Shown one piece after another: positions 22,965 to 29,544 of a stretch of 29,544 nt of DNA. The stretch lies in the NCBI GenBank assembly GCA_964647905.1, contig CAZYJR010000043.1, forward strand, positions 1 through 29,544, read 5' to 3'. A model generated the notes under the pieces. That model was given only the letters and a program-made list of their open reading frames with translations. It did not search any database and was not told the origin of the DNA. Both the position numbers and the translations under genes were made by a program. The first letter of the stretch is position 1; each line of letters opens with the position of its first letter. Origin of the DNA: CAZYJR01 sp964647905 (lineage in GTDB: Bacteria > Desulfobacterota > DSM-4660 > Desulfatiglandales > HGW-15).

Positions 22965-23460
22965 GCAGGCCTCCTTTCCGGATGCAGTGGATGCCGAGGC
23001 GCCTTAGCTCCTCCAGAACGCCCAGCATCAGGGGCTCGACTCGGAGACTTACGATCGGTGTCAGCTCGAGTCCCAAATTCTCGATATCAGCGGGCTCCAC
23101 GCCCAGGATCACCGTCTCGGGCCCATGCCCCAACACGGGGCACACACTAAGCGTCTCCAGGAGATCAACCTGATGCAGTGAGTTCTTGGCGAAGACCCGC
23201 TTGGGGATCTCTTCCCCCTCCAACCGGTAAAGGGAGCCGGGCCGGCCCTGGTTTCGCACAGCATCCACCACGATCAGGTGATCGGTCTCCGATACAACCC
23301 CCAGGAGCCCCAGTCCCAGGACGCCTCCGTCCACCACGGCGACGTTCTCGGGGAATTCGTATTCCTCCAGGAGCCTGTGGATCACCCTGATCCCCACGCC
23401 CTCGTCCCTGAAAAGGAGATTTCCAACCCCTAGAATCGTTACCCGTATATCATCAGGCAT
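22933..23460 (-). CDS. Hydrogenase maturation protease (HyaD/HybD/HupD family)
   Basis: The enzyme trims the C-terminal peptide from the large subunit of [NiFe] hydrogenase after nickel insertion. The 175-residue protein shows VTILGVGNLLFRDEGVGIRV with the nickel-sensing Glu, an Asp in HLIVVDAVRNQGRPG and the His in NSLHQVDLLETL. I chose the ATG at 23460 because AAAGGAG lies 10 bases before it. The ATG at 23472 sits directly on that ribosome site. No hydrogenase structural gene is in the window, and the upstream neighbourhood has been altered by an IS insertion, so its substrate must be encoded elsewhere. Confidence 0.9.
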   Translation of the reverse strand: MPDDIRVTILGVGNLLFRDEGVGIRVIHRLLEEYEFPENVAVVDGGVLGLGLLGVVSETDHLIVVDAVRNQGRPGSLYRLEGEEIPKRVFAKNSLHQVDLLETLSVCPVLGHGPETVILGVEPADIENLGLELTPIVSLRVEPLMLGVLEELRRLGIHCIRKGGLHVPGGARKAD

Positions 23461-23568
23461 ATATAAGGGCATCTCCTTTCGATATAATCAAGCCTTCAGC
23501 ATTGAAGACTAGCGCGAAAGCATCTCGGTGGCAATCGGGGCCGAGCCTCCCCCGAAAGCGCTCATCGA

Positions 23569-23765
23569 TCATTTTTGGGGCGCGGCATGGACCGCCACCC
23601 TGTTCCCGCCCTCGACCTTTGCCCTTGAGAGGACCGCTTCCGCGATTTCAAGGATTTCTTCGGGTGATTCTTTCATATCCGGGTTCATGGAAACAAGGCC
23701 CATGCTGGCCGTTATGCGGGCAGAGGCGCCGTTGATCCGGAATTCCCTTTGCGAAATCCCGCTCC
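23569..23765 (-). pseudogene. C-terminal remnant of a GGDEF (diguanylate cyclase) domain gene
   Basis: On the minus strand an open frame runs from the IS boundary to a TGA at 23571-23569. Its translation matches the end of a GGDEF domain: an LR helix, FRINGASARITASMGLVSM at the conserved VTxSxG strand, then EILEIAEAVLSRAKVEGGNR in place of the usual ADxALYxAKxxGRN, ending VAVHAAPQK. The GGDEF signature loop and everything before it are missing, cut off at the left inverted repeat. The missing part is not found to the right of the element, so sequence was lost as well as interrupted. The usual Tyr-Arg of the AK helix is Ser-Arg here. Confidence 0.78.
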
Positions 23766-23780
23766 TTAGACCGAAGTTCC
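23766..23780 (+). repeat. Left terminal inverted repeat of the IS
   Basis: The 15 bases TTAGACCGAAGTTCC match the complement of the right end with one mismatch (G to A at position 8). Confidence 0.75.
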
Positions 23781-23880
23781 CTGGCCTAAGGGCCTTATTT
23801 CGGGAACAACATGCTGATATTGCTTAGGATTTCTGGTGATTTCAAATTCCATTTGGTCCCATGTAAATCGTAATTTGTCC

Positions 23881-23909
23881 TTGACACGGCTAGCAACGGG
23901 TGCTATACA
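23881..23909 (+). promoter_or_regulatory. Transposase promoter inside the IS
   Basis: TTGACA (23881-23886), a 17-base spacer and TATACA (23904-23909) are followed by the transposase ATG at 23917, only seven bases after the -10 box. The transcript would begin at or next to the start codon. Confidence 0.65.
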
Positions 23910-23916
23910 TGTTCCC

Positions 23917-25641
23917 ATGTATATTGAGACCGTCCCCAACCGAAACTCCCCGCCTGCCATCCTGCTCCGGGAGGGCTGGCGTGAGGGCAGTAAAGTCCAG
24001 AAGCGGACCGTCGCCAATATCAGCCATTGGCCGAAAGAACAGATCGAGGGCTTGCGTCGTGTGCTCAAGGGCGAGCTTATGGTCTCCCCGGATGAAGCCT
24101 TTGATATCGAACGATCCCTCCCTCATGGACATGTGGAGGCGATTCTTGGAACAATCCGGAAACTGCAACTGCACCGAATCATCGCCTCGAAGGCCACCAG
24201 GCAGCGGAATTTGGTCCTTGCCATGATCGCCGAGCGATTGATGTTTCCCTGCTCGAAGCTCGCCACCACGAGGCTGTGGCACGAGAGCACCCTGGCCGAG
24301 GAACTCGGCGTGGCTGATGCCACCGAGGATGATCTGTACCAGGCGCTCGACTGGCTTCTGAGCCGACAGGTCCGTATTGAGAACAAGCTGGCCTCCCGTC
24401 ACCTCTCTGAGGATTCGATGGTCCTCTATGATGTCACGAGCAGCTACTATGATGGGCGAACATGTCCTTTGGTCCGCTTCGGGCACAAGAGGGACGGCAA
24501 GAAGGGTCGTCCCATCGTTGTCTACGGCTTGCTCACGGACGCAGAGGGGTGCCCGGTGAGCGTGGAGGTCTATCCGGGAAACACTGCGGACCCGACCACT
24601 GTGCCTGATCAAGTGGATAAGCTTCGCAAGCGATTCGGCCTCGAGCGGGTTGTGCTGGTGGGGGACCGGGGTATGCTGACCCAGACGCAAATTGACAAGC
24701 TCAAAGACCATCCGGGACTGGGCTGGATTTCCGCCCTTCGCTCCAGTGCGATCCGTAAGTTGGCGGATCAGGGGGCGCTGCAGATGTCGCTCTTCGATGA
24801 ACGGTCCCTGGCAGAGGTCCATGCCCCGGAGGAGTTTCCCGGGGAGCGTCTGGTGGCCTGTTACAATCCGCTCTTGGCCGAGGAGCGCCGCCGGAAGAGG
24901 GAGGCCCTCCTGGAGGCGACCGAGAAGGAGCTGGAGAAAATCCTCAGAGACGTCCAGAGGCGGACCAAGAAGCCGCTGGACAAGGTGGCGATCTCTCGGC
25001 GGGTCGGTAAGGTGCTCTACCGCAATAAGATGGCCAAGCACTTCTCCATACAAATCGAGGACAGCTTCCTTTCCTATTCTCGCAAGGAGGAGCCGATCAA
25101 GCAGGAGGCGGGATTGGACGGGATCTATGTGATCCGCACCAGTGAACCCGAACAGAGGCTGTCCCCCGAGGACGCGGTCCGCGGTTACAAAGGACTCTCT
25201 CAAGTTGAGCGGGCCTTTCGGTGCATGAAAGGGGTGGAAATTCCGATGCGGCCGATCTTTCATCGTACGGAAGCCCATGTGAGGGCTCATATCTTTCTCT
25301 GTGTGCTCGCCTACTACGTCGAGTACCACATGCGAAAGGCCCTCAAGCCACTTCTCTTTGACGATGAGGAACTCGATAGTGACCGAGCCCACCGGGACCC
25401 GGTCGCCCCGGCAACGGCCTCGGCCTCTTCCAAGACGAAAAAGCGGGTTCGTCGCACGGCCGAGGGCTTTGAGGTTCACAGCTTTCGATCCCTCCTCGAG
25501 CATCTTGCAACCCGGTGCAGGAACTCCTGTAGGATGAAAACGGAGCCCTCCGGTGCCGGCTTCCATCGGATCACGCAACCCACTCCGCTTCAGGAAGCCG
25601 CCCTCAGGATGCTCGGGTTGTTCCCAGTAAACGGAAAATAG
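23917..25641 (+). CDS. IS1634-family DDE transposase
   Basis: The 574-residue transposase begins MYIETVPNRNSPPAILLREG, typical of this group. The DDE residues can be placed: Asp172 (LYDVTSSYYDG), Asp250 (VLVGDRGML) and Glu431 (YKGLSQVERAFRCMKG). A lysine follows in the same helix, as in the IS4/IS1634 YREK region. KRDGKKGRPIVVYGLLTD, then VYPGNTADPTT, is another family hallmark. No stop or frameshift is visible, so it should be functional. There is no Shine-Dalgarno. A longer frame from 23836 would run across the promoter and is unlikely. Confidence 0.9.
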   Translation: MYIETVPNRNSPPAILLREGWREGSKVQKRTVANISHWPKEQIEGLRRVLKGELMVSPDEAFDIERSLPHGHVEAILGTIRKLQLHRIIASKATRQRNLVLAMIAERLMFPCSKLATTRLWHESTLAEELGVADATEDDLYQALDWLLSRQVRIENKLASRHLSEDSMVLYDVTSSYYDGRTCPLVRFGHKRDGKKGRPIVVYGLLTDAEGCPVSVEVYPGNTADPTTVPDQVDKLRKRFGLERVVLVGDRGMLTQTQIDKLKDHPGLGWISALRSSAIRKLADQGALQMSLFDERSLAEVHAPEEFPGERLVACYNPLLAEERRRKREALLEATEKELEKILRDVQRRTKKPLDKVAISRRVGKVLYRNKMAKHFSIQIEDSFLSYSRKEEPIKQEAGLDGIYVIRTSEPEQRLSPEDAVRGYKGLSQVERAFRCMKGVEIPMRPIFHRTEAHVRAHIFLCVLAYYVEYHMRKALKPLLFDDEELDSDRAHRDPVAPATASASSKTKKRVRRTAEGFEVHSFRSLLEHLATRCRNSCRMKTEPSGAGFHRITQPTPLQEAALRMLGLFPVNGK

Positions 25642-25689
25642 GTTTTGCAGAATATCACCAAATATCAAGAGAATACTCGCTCAACCGTA

Positions 25690-25704
25690 GGAACTTTGGT
25701 CTAA
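25690..25704 (-). repeat. Right terminal inverted repeat of the IS
   Basis: GGAACTTTGGTCTAA reads as TTAGACCAAAGTTCC on the minus strand, matching the left end at 14 of 15 bases. It lies 48 bases after the transposase stop. Confidence 0.75.
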
Positions 25705-26019
25705 CAGGCGCTTCTATCGGACGGCAGAGAGTCCGCAAAGGGAACTCTCCGCCGTTGCAACCAGGAAAGTGAGGAGCAGTCTCCTAAACCTTTTTCCTGT
25801 TGAGACCGCGAAATAAAACAAAGGGAAACTATTCGAGGAGGAGGTTGAGCTGTCGCATTATTCGTTTTCACCGGAACAGGCATTCATGAGAATCATCCGT
25901 GTACCAGTAACGACACATTAAAAGGAGAATAGGGGCGTTTGTCAACCCTCTTCTTGCATGTCTCAAGAATACATTGTTCGAAGCATCCCGTCCCTATGGA
26001 GGGCTGAATTGATAGGGGC
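25705..26019. other. Gene-free stretch right of the IS with two strong hairpins
   Basis: No credible gene lies in these 315 bases. Hairpin 1 pairs 25721-25732 with 25744-25755 (ACGGC and GAGAGT arms, one A-C mismatch, 11-base loop). Hairpin 2 pairs 25762-25768 (CAGGAAA) with 25793-25799, enclosing an inner stem 25772-25776 with 25781-25785 (AGGAG, loop CAGT). Both lie downstream of a minus-strand promoter at 25945-25917, so they could form a structured leader RNA. I do not recognise a known riboswitch. A weak inverted repeat (25992-25997 with 26012-26017) follows the EF-G stop. Confidence 0.55.
25917..25945 (-). promoter_or_regulatory. Orphan minus-strand promoter facing the IS
   Basis: On the minus strand, TTGACA (25945 to 25940), a 17-base spacer and TTTAAT (25922 to 25917) form a strong promoter with a -10 matching four of six bases. 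It lies downstream of the EF-G gene and points into the gene-free stretch and then the right end of the IS, so it no longer drives an intact gene. Confidence 0.65.
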
Positions 26020-28053
26020 TCAGAGCTTGTCGTAGTGGCTGAACTGCATGGTGAAGGTCCCGCGGCCCTGGGAGGCTGACCTGAGGTTCGTGGAGTAGCC
26101 GAACATCCTGGACAACGGCACCTTGGCGGCTATCACCTGTATGGGGCCGCGGCTGGTGATCTCCTCCACCTTGCCCTGCCGTGTGTTTAGGTCCCCTATA
26201 ACCTCTCCCATGAACTCCTCCGGGACCAGGATCTCCACCTTCATCACGGGCTCGAGGAGCACGGGGTCGGCCTGGGCGCAGGCCTTTTGAAAGGCCACTG
26301 CAGCCGCCACCCTGAAGGCGGTCTCGCTGGAGTCGGTCTCGTGCAAGGTCGCATCCAGTAGTTGGACTTCCACGTCTATCACCGGATAGCCCATGACCGG
26401 TCCGCTGGTGGCGGCCTCCTCTATGCCTTCTCGGATGGACTTCAGGAAGGTGTCCGTGAGCCCGGGGTTTTCGCATCGGTCCAGGAAATTGAAGCCTCCC
26501 CCGCGTGGCAGAGGGGCGACCGAGATCTTGACCCCGGCGAAGTGGTGCTGCCCTCCCAAGTCCCTTTCAAAGATCTCCTCGTGGACCACCCCTTTCCGGA
26601 TGGTCTCTCTGTGGACCACCTGGGGGCGGCCCTGATTGGTGTCCACCGAGAATTCACGCCTGAGCCTGCCGGTGATCACCTCCAGGTGAAGCTCGCCCAT
26701 GCCTGATACCACGATCTGCCCGGTCTCTTCGTCTATCTTGTACTTGAAGGTGGGGTCCTCGGCGGAGAGCTTGTCCAGGGAGTCCATCAAGCGCTCCTGG
26801 TCCTGGATGCGCTTCGGCTCCAGGGCCACCGAGATAACGGGTGCGTTGAACTGCATGGGTTCCAGGAGTATGGGGTGATCCTCACTGCACAGGGTGTCGC
26901 CCGTGGCGGTTATCTTGAGGCCCATGGCCGCGACTATTTCCCCGGCAAAGGCCTCCTCGAGCCTCTCCCTTTTGTTTGAGTGCATCCTGAGGAGTCTGGC
27001 CACCTTTTCCCTTACGTTGTGCCTAGGGTTGAAGACCGTGTCTCCTGCCTTCAGGCGGCCCGAGTAGATTCGCAAGTAGGTCATGCGCCTGCCCTGGTCC
27101 ATGCTCACCTTGAACGCCAGCGCCGCCAGAGGCCCTTTGGTCTCTGCCGGCCTCTTTTCGGTCTTCCCGGTCAGAGTGCCCCTTCCCTCTATGGGGGGTA
27201 CGTCCTTGGGGGAGGGCAGGTAGTCAACGATGGAGTCCAGGAGCGGCTGGATGCCCTTGTTCCGCAAGGCCGCCCCGCAGAGTACCGGCACGAGCTCCAG
27301 CCCGAGGGTGGCCTTCCTTATGGAGTCCTTGAGCTCGTCAGGGCCTATCTCCTCCTCTGAGAGGTACTGGTCCATTATTCGCTCGTCCCTCTCGGCCAAG
27401 GTCTCGAGGAGGCTCTCTCGATGCATGGCGGCCTCCTCATGGAGTTCCGCCGGTATCTCCGTATCCCGGAACCGCGCCCCCAGGGTCTCCTCCTCCCACA
27501 GGACCGCCCTCATCCTCAGGAGGTCGATCACACCCTTGAACCGGTCCTCCGAGCCCCATGGGATCTGGAGCAGCAGCGGGATGGCCCCCAGCCGATCCCG
27601 GATCATCTCCACCGCGCGGAAAAAGTCCGCGCCTATTCTGTCCATCTTGTTGATGAACGCGAGCTTGGGCACCTTGTAGTTGTCCGCCTGATGCCAAACC
27701 GTCTCGGACTGCGGCTCAACCCCGCCCACGGCACAAAAGACCCCGATGGCGCCGTCCAGGACGCGCAGGGAGCGCTCCACCTCTATGGTGAAATCGACGT
27801 GCCCTGGGGTGTCTATCAAATTGATGGTGTGCTTGCGCCAGTGGCAGGTGGTCACCGCCGAGGTGATGGTTATGCCGCGCTCCTTTTCCTCCAGCATCCA
27901 GTCCATGGTGGCGGCGCCGTCGTGCACCTCTCCCATCCGGTGGACTCGTCCGGTATAAAAGAGGATCCGCTCACTTATCGTGGTCTTGCCCGCGTCTATG
28001 TGAGCGATGATCCCGATGTTCCGCGTGTTGTCGAGTTTTGGCGGCATAACCAT
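26020..28053 (-). CDS. Translation elongation factor G paralogue
   Basis: EF-G is the GTPase that drives ribosomal translocation or, in some paralogues, ribosome recycling. The 677-residue protein has all G motifs: AHIDAGKTT (G1, about 18-26), RGITITSA (G2), DTPGH (G3), NKMD (G4) and CGAALRNKG (G5, with Ala where Ser is usual). EF-G domains II-V follow, including GMGELHLEVITGRLRREF, then GGGFNFLDRCENPG and GRGTFTMQFSHYD at the end. It stands alone, not in the str operon, and is slightly short. It is therefore probably a second EF-G (EF-G2/spdEFG type), but the main copy is not visible. An ATG two codons downstream (28047) is an alternative start. Confidence 0.88.
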   Translation of the reverse strand: MVMPPKLDNTRNIGIIAHIDAGKTTISERILFYTGRVHRMGEVHDGAATMDWMLEEKERGITITSAVTTCHWRKHTINLIDTPGHVDFTIEVERSLRVLDGAIGVFCAVGGVEPQSETVWHQADNYKVPKLAFINKMDRIGADFFRAVEMIRDRLGAIPLLLQIPWGSEDRFKGVIDLLRMRAVLWEEETLGARFRDTEIPAELHEEAAMHRESLLETLAERDERIMDQYLSEEEIGPDELKDSIRKATLGLELVPVLCGAALRNKGIQPLLDSIVDYLPSPKDVPPIEGRGTLTGKTEKRPAETKGPLAALAFKVSMDQGRRMTYLRIYSGRLKAGDTVFNPRHNVREKVARLLRMHSNKRERLEEAFAGEIVAAMGLKITATGDTLCSEDHPILLEPMQFNAPVISVALEPKRIQDQERLMDSLDKLSAEDPTFKYKIDEETGQIVVSGMGELHLEVITGRLRREFSVDTNQGRPQVVHRETIRKGVVHEEIFERDLGGQHHFAGVKISVAPLPRGGGFNFLDRCENPGLTDTFLKSIREGIEEAATSGPVMGYPVIDVEVQLLDATLHETDSSETAFRVAAAVAFQKACAQADPVLLEPVMKVEILVPEEFMGEVIGDLNTRQGKVEEITSRGPIQVIAAKVPLSRMFGYSTNLRSASQGRGTFTMQFSHYDKL

Positions 28054-28186
28054 ATCTTTCCGGAAATTAAGACTCCGCGGGCCGGCGGCGAGGTCGTCAC
28101 CCTTTCGGTGGCGTCGAGGAGCTCGAGACTCTCTTCCCTTGCGGACTTGGACCCTCGAATGTCACGGCGGCGCGCCCTGGGCCGCA

Positions 28187-28216
28187 TTGACACGAAGCGT
28201 AAATCTAAGGTATCTT
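28187..28216 (+). promoter_or_regulatory. Promoter for the DNA glycosylase-azlC transcript
   Basis: TTGACA (28187-28192), an 18-base spacer and TATCTT (28211-28216) lie 40 bases before the glycosylase ATG. The region is interleaved with the opposing EF-G promoter, so the two polymerases would compete. Confidence 0.5.
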
Positions 28217-28230
28217 CCGTGGCCTGTCAA
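28202..28230 (-). promoter_or_regulatory. Promoter for the EF-G paralogue
   Basis: On the minus strand, TTGACA (28230 to 28225), a 17-base spacer and TAGATT (28207 to 28202) predict a start near 28195 and a leader of about 140 bases. Confidence 0.6.
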
Positions 28231-28256
28231 GGCACAAGGCGAGAGGATCATCAGGC

Positions 28257-28943
28257 ATGGAGCCCGGCGTAATCACCCCCACCGGAGAGACCCTGCTCCG
28301 GATATACCGCGTCCTTTTGGATCATTTCGGCCCCCAGGAGTGGTGGCCGGCCGAGACCCCCCTGGAGGTCATCGTAGGGGCTGTGCTCACGCAGAATACG
28401 AACTGGGCGAATGTGGAAAAAGCGATCACCAATCTCAGGCGGGAGGGATTGCTCTCGCTGGAGCGGCTGCACCGACTGCCGCCCGCCGAGCTGGCCGAGC
28501 GCATACGCCCCGCGGGATACTTCAACGTAAAGGCCGGCCGGCTCAAGAACCTCTTGCACTTCATAGCGGAGCGTTACGCAGGGGACCTGGAAAGTCTCCT
28601 GGCCGAGGAAACCGAAGCGCTGAGGGAAGGGCTCCTCTCTGTCAAGGGCATAGGGATGGAGACCGCGGACTCCATCCTGCTGTATGCGGCCGGTAGGCCG
28701 GTATTCGTGGTGGACGCCTACACCCACAGGATCCTCTGGAGGCACGGGCTGGCCGAAGAGGGCATGACCTACCAGGAGCTCCAGGACCTCTTTGCGGACG
28801 GCCTGGCACCAGAGGTCCATTTCTTCCAGGAGTTCCATGCGCTGCTGGTGAGGACAGGAAAGGAGTACTGCAGGCCCAAGCCTGTTTGCAACGGGTGCCC
28901 GCTCCAGGACCGGGGCGGGCACCGGCCGGAGGGGCCGTGCTGA
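28257..28943 (+). CDS. HhH-GPD DNA glycosylase, endonuclease III/MagIII-like
   Basis: This is a 228-residue base-excision repair enzyme of the Nth superfamily. The start PLEVIVGAVLTQNTNWANVE is typical. The helix-hairpin-helix is LLSVKGIGMETADSILLYAA, and the catalytic Asp is Asp153 in VFVVDAYTHRI. Endonuclease III has a Lys in GVGRKTA, but here the equivalent residue is Glu135. That points to a monofunctional glycosylase, such as the 3-methyladenine glycosylase MagIII, rather than a bifunctional lyase. The C-terminal Cys pattern is altered (Cys-X5-Cys-X2-Cys-X13-Cys, against Cys-X6-Cys-X2-Cys-X5-Cys in Nth), so the Fe-S cluster is uncertain. The azlC start overlaps its stop. Confidence 0.85.
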   Translation: MEPGVITPTGETLLRIYRVLLDHFGPQEWWPAETPLEVIVGAVLTQNTNWANVEKAITNLRREGLLSLERLHRLPPAELAERIRPAGYFNVKAGRLKNLLHFIAERYAGDLESLLAEETEALREGLLSVKGIGMETADSILLYAAGRPVFVVDAYTHRILWRHGLAEEGMTYQELQDLFADGLAPEVHFFQEFHALLVRTGKEYCRPKPVCNGCPLQDRGGHRPEGPC

Positions 28944-29544
28944 GCCCGGGGGAGTGGTCTTGGCCCGAGTCCTTGGGGCGCGGGGTGGAGGCGGCCTGGC
29001 CCATTTACTTGGGCTATGTCCCAATCGGCCTGGCTTTCGGGGTCCTGGCCCAAAAGGCCGGACTCGGCCCGCTGCAGGTGGGGTTGATGTCCCTGCTGGT
29101 CTTTGCCGGGAGCTCCCAGTTCATAGCGGTCTCCATGCTGGGCGCAGGGGCCGGCGCACCGGCTATCGTGGCCACCACCTTCGCGGTCAACCTCCGCCAC
29201 CTCCTCATGAGCTCGGCCCTCGCAGTTCACCTCCCCCGCCTGGGCCGAGGAAGGCTCGCGCTTTTCGGCTACGGGGTCACTGACGAGAGCTTCGCCCTGA
29301 ACTCCGCCCGCTTCAGGGCGGGCGGCTGGCACTGGCGGCCCGCCCTGGTGGTCAACCAGACCTCCCACGCCGTATGGGTGGGGAGCACGGTGGCCGGGGC
29401 CTGGGCCGGGAAGCTGGTTCCAGCCGGGGCCTTTGGCATGGACTATGCCCTGATTGCCATGTTTCTATGCCTCCTTGTCTTTCAGCTCCAGGGGAGGCGT
29501 TTCGTGCTCACCGCCGCGGCAAGCGGGATCCTGGGGGTGATGCT
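28937..29544 (+). CDS. azlC: AzlC-family amino acid exporter large subunit (partial, cut by right edge)
   Basis: AzlC is the large membrane subunit of an AzlCD exporter for branched-chain amino acids or their analogues. About 202 residues are visible from a GTG at 28937. The GTG overlaps the end of the glycosylase gene by seven bases and has GGAGG just upstream. Family motifs are AAWPIYLGYVPIGLAFGVLA, then GLMSLLVFAGSSQFIAV, TFAVNLRHLLMSSAL and YGVTDESFALNSARF. Several membrane segments are seen. The C-terminus and the expected azlD lie beyond the window. Amino acid specificity cannot be read from sequence. Confidence 0.92.
   Translation, partial: MLSPGEWSWPESLGRGVEAAWPIYLGYVPIGLAFGVLAQKAGLGPLQVGLMSLLVFAGSSQFIAVSMLGAGAGAPAIVATTFAVNLRHLLMSSALAVHLPRLGRGRLALFGYGVTDESFALNSARFRAGGWHWRPALVVNQTSHAVWVGSTVAGAWAGKLVPAGAFGMDYALIAMFLCLLVFQLQGRRFVLTAAASGILGVM

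Larger units (their letters stand above)
23766..25704 (+). mobile_element. IS1634-type insertion sequence, apparently complete
   Basis: The element is about 1.94 kb long and bounded by imperfect 15-base terminal inverted repeats: TTAGACCGAAGTTCC at 23766-23780, and its complement with one mismatch at 25690-25704. It carries one intact transposase gene with its own promoter. I see no obvious target-site duplication (GCTCC on the left, CAGGC on the right), consistent with a later deletion or recombination at one end. Confidence 0.8.

Noticed and set aside
23890..25668. 592-codon open frame on the minus strand opposite the transposase
   Set aside because: It mirrors the transposase gene codon for codon, and its translation shows no recognisable domain. 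The plus frame has DDE residues, a family N-terminus and a promoter.
25701..25883. 60-codon minus-strand open frame at the right edge of the IS
   Set aside because: It ends inside the inverted repeat, has no ribosome site and resembles no family. The hairpins explain the sequence better.
1..29544. CRISPR arrays, prophage genes, toxin-antitoxin or defence islands
   Set aside because: No regularly spaced repeats and no integrase, phage structural or defence-type proteins were seen. The only mobile element is the IS1634-type sequence.

Overview
The window looks like a chromosomal segment of a GC-rich anaerobic sulfate- or sulfur-metabolising bacterium of the Desulfobacterota (former Deltaproteobacteria). 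The main reasons are a complete dsrMKJOP operon, a small periplasmic cytochrome c3, a 2x[4Fe-4S] ferredoxin, hydrogenase maturation genes and a pilMNOPQ type IV pilus operon. I cannot assign a genus from sequence reading alone.

Layout, left to right. (1) 1-3958, minus strand: a short helix-turn-helix regulator followed by pilM-pilN-pilO-pilP-pilQ, with pilQ running off the left edge. (2) 4220-7622: a mixed set with a cupin, a secreted DUF1566/Lcl-domain protein, a DUF3786 protein that overlaps it tail to tail, and a glycerate 2-kinase. (3) 7633-11116, minus: a tight three-gene operon of glycosyltransferase, HAD sugar-phosphate phosphatase and glycosyltransferase. It resembles the phosphorylating route to glucosylglycerate or mannosylglucosylglycerate type compatible solutes, and the glycerate kinase converges on it. 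The first glycosyltransferase appears to start at an ATC codon. (4) 11249-14895, minus: ruvB, ruvA, ruvC, the YebC-family regulator and rlmE. (5) 15204-21723, plus: a TrpF-like TIM-barrel protein, then a strong promoter, an RsbRD N-terminal-domain protein and dsrMKJOP. (6) 21762-23460: a ferredoxin (plus) and a tetraheme cytochrome c3 (minus), separated by a perfect 16-bp bidirectional terminator, then hypC and a hydrogenase maturation protease. (7) 23569-26019: a scar region. It holds the C-terminal remnant of a GGDEF domain, a full-length IS1634-type element with a predicted leaderless transposase mRNA, and to its right a stretch without genes that contains two hairpins under an orphan promoter. 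(8) 26020-29544: an EF-G paralogue (minus), a MagIII-like HhH-GPD DNA glycosylase and the start of an azlC-type exporter gene.

Functionally, the core is the transmembrane DsrMKJOP complex, which links the menaquinone pool and the periplasm to cytoplasmic sulfite reduction through DsrC. Nearby ferredoxin, cytochrome c3 and hydrogenase-maturation genes fit a shared role in anaerobic electron transfer, but each has its own promoter. I found no CRISPR array, rRNA or tRNA gene. The most unusual items are the ATC-started glycosyltransferase, the IS-truncated GGDEF locus with its orphan promoter and structured leader, and the RsbRD protein locked into the dsr operon. No wholly new system is proven.
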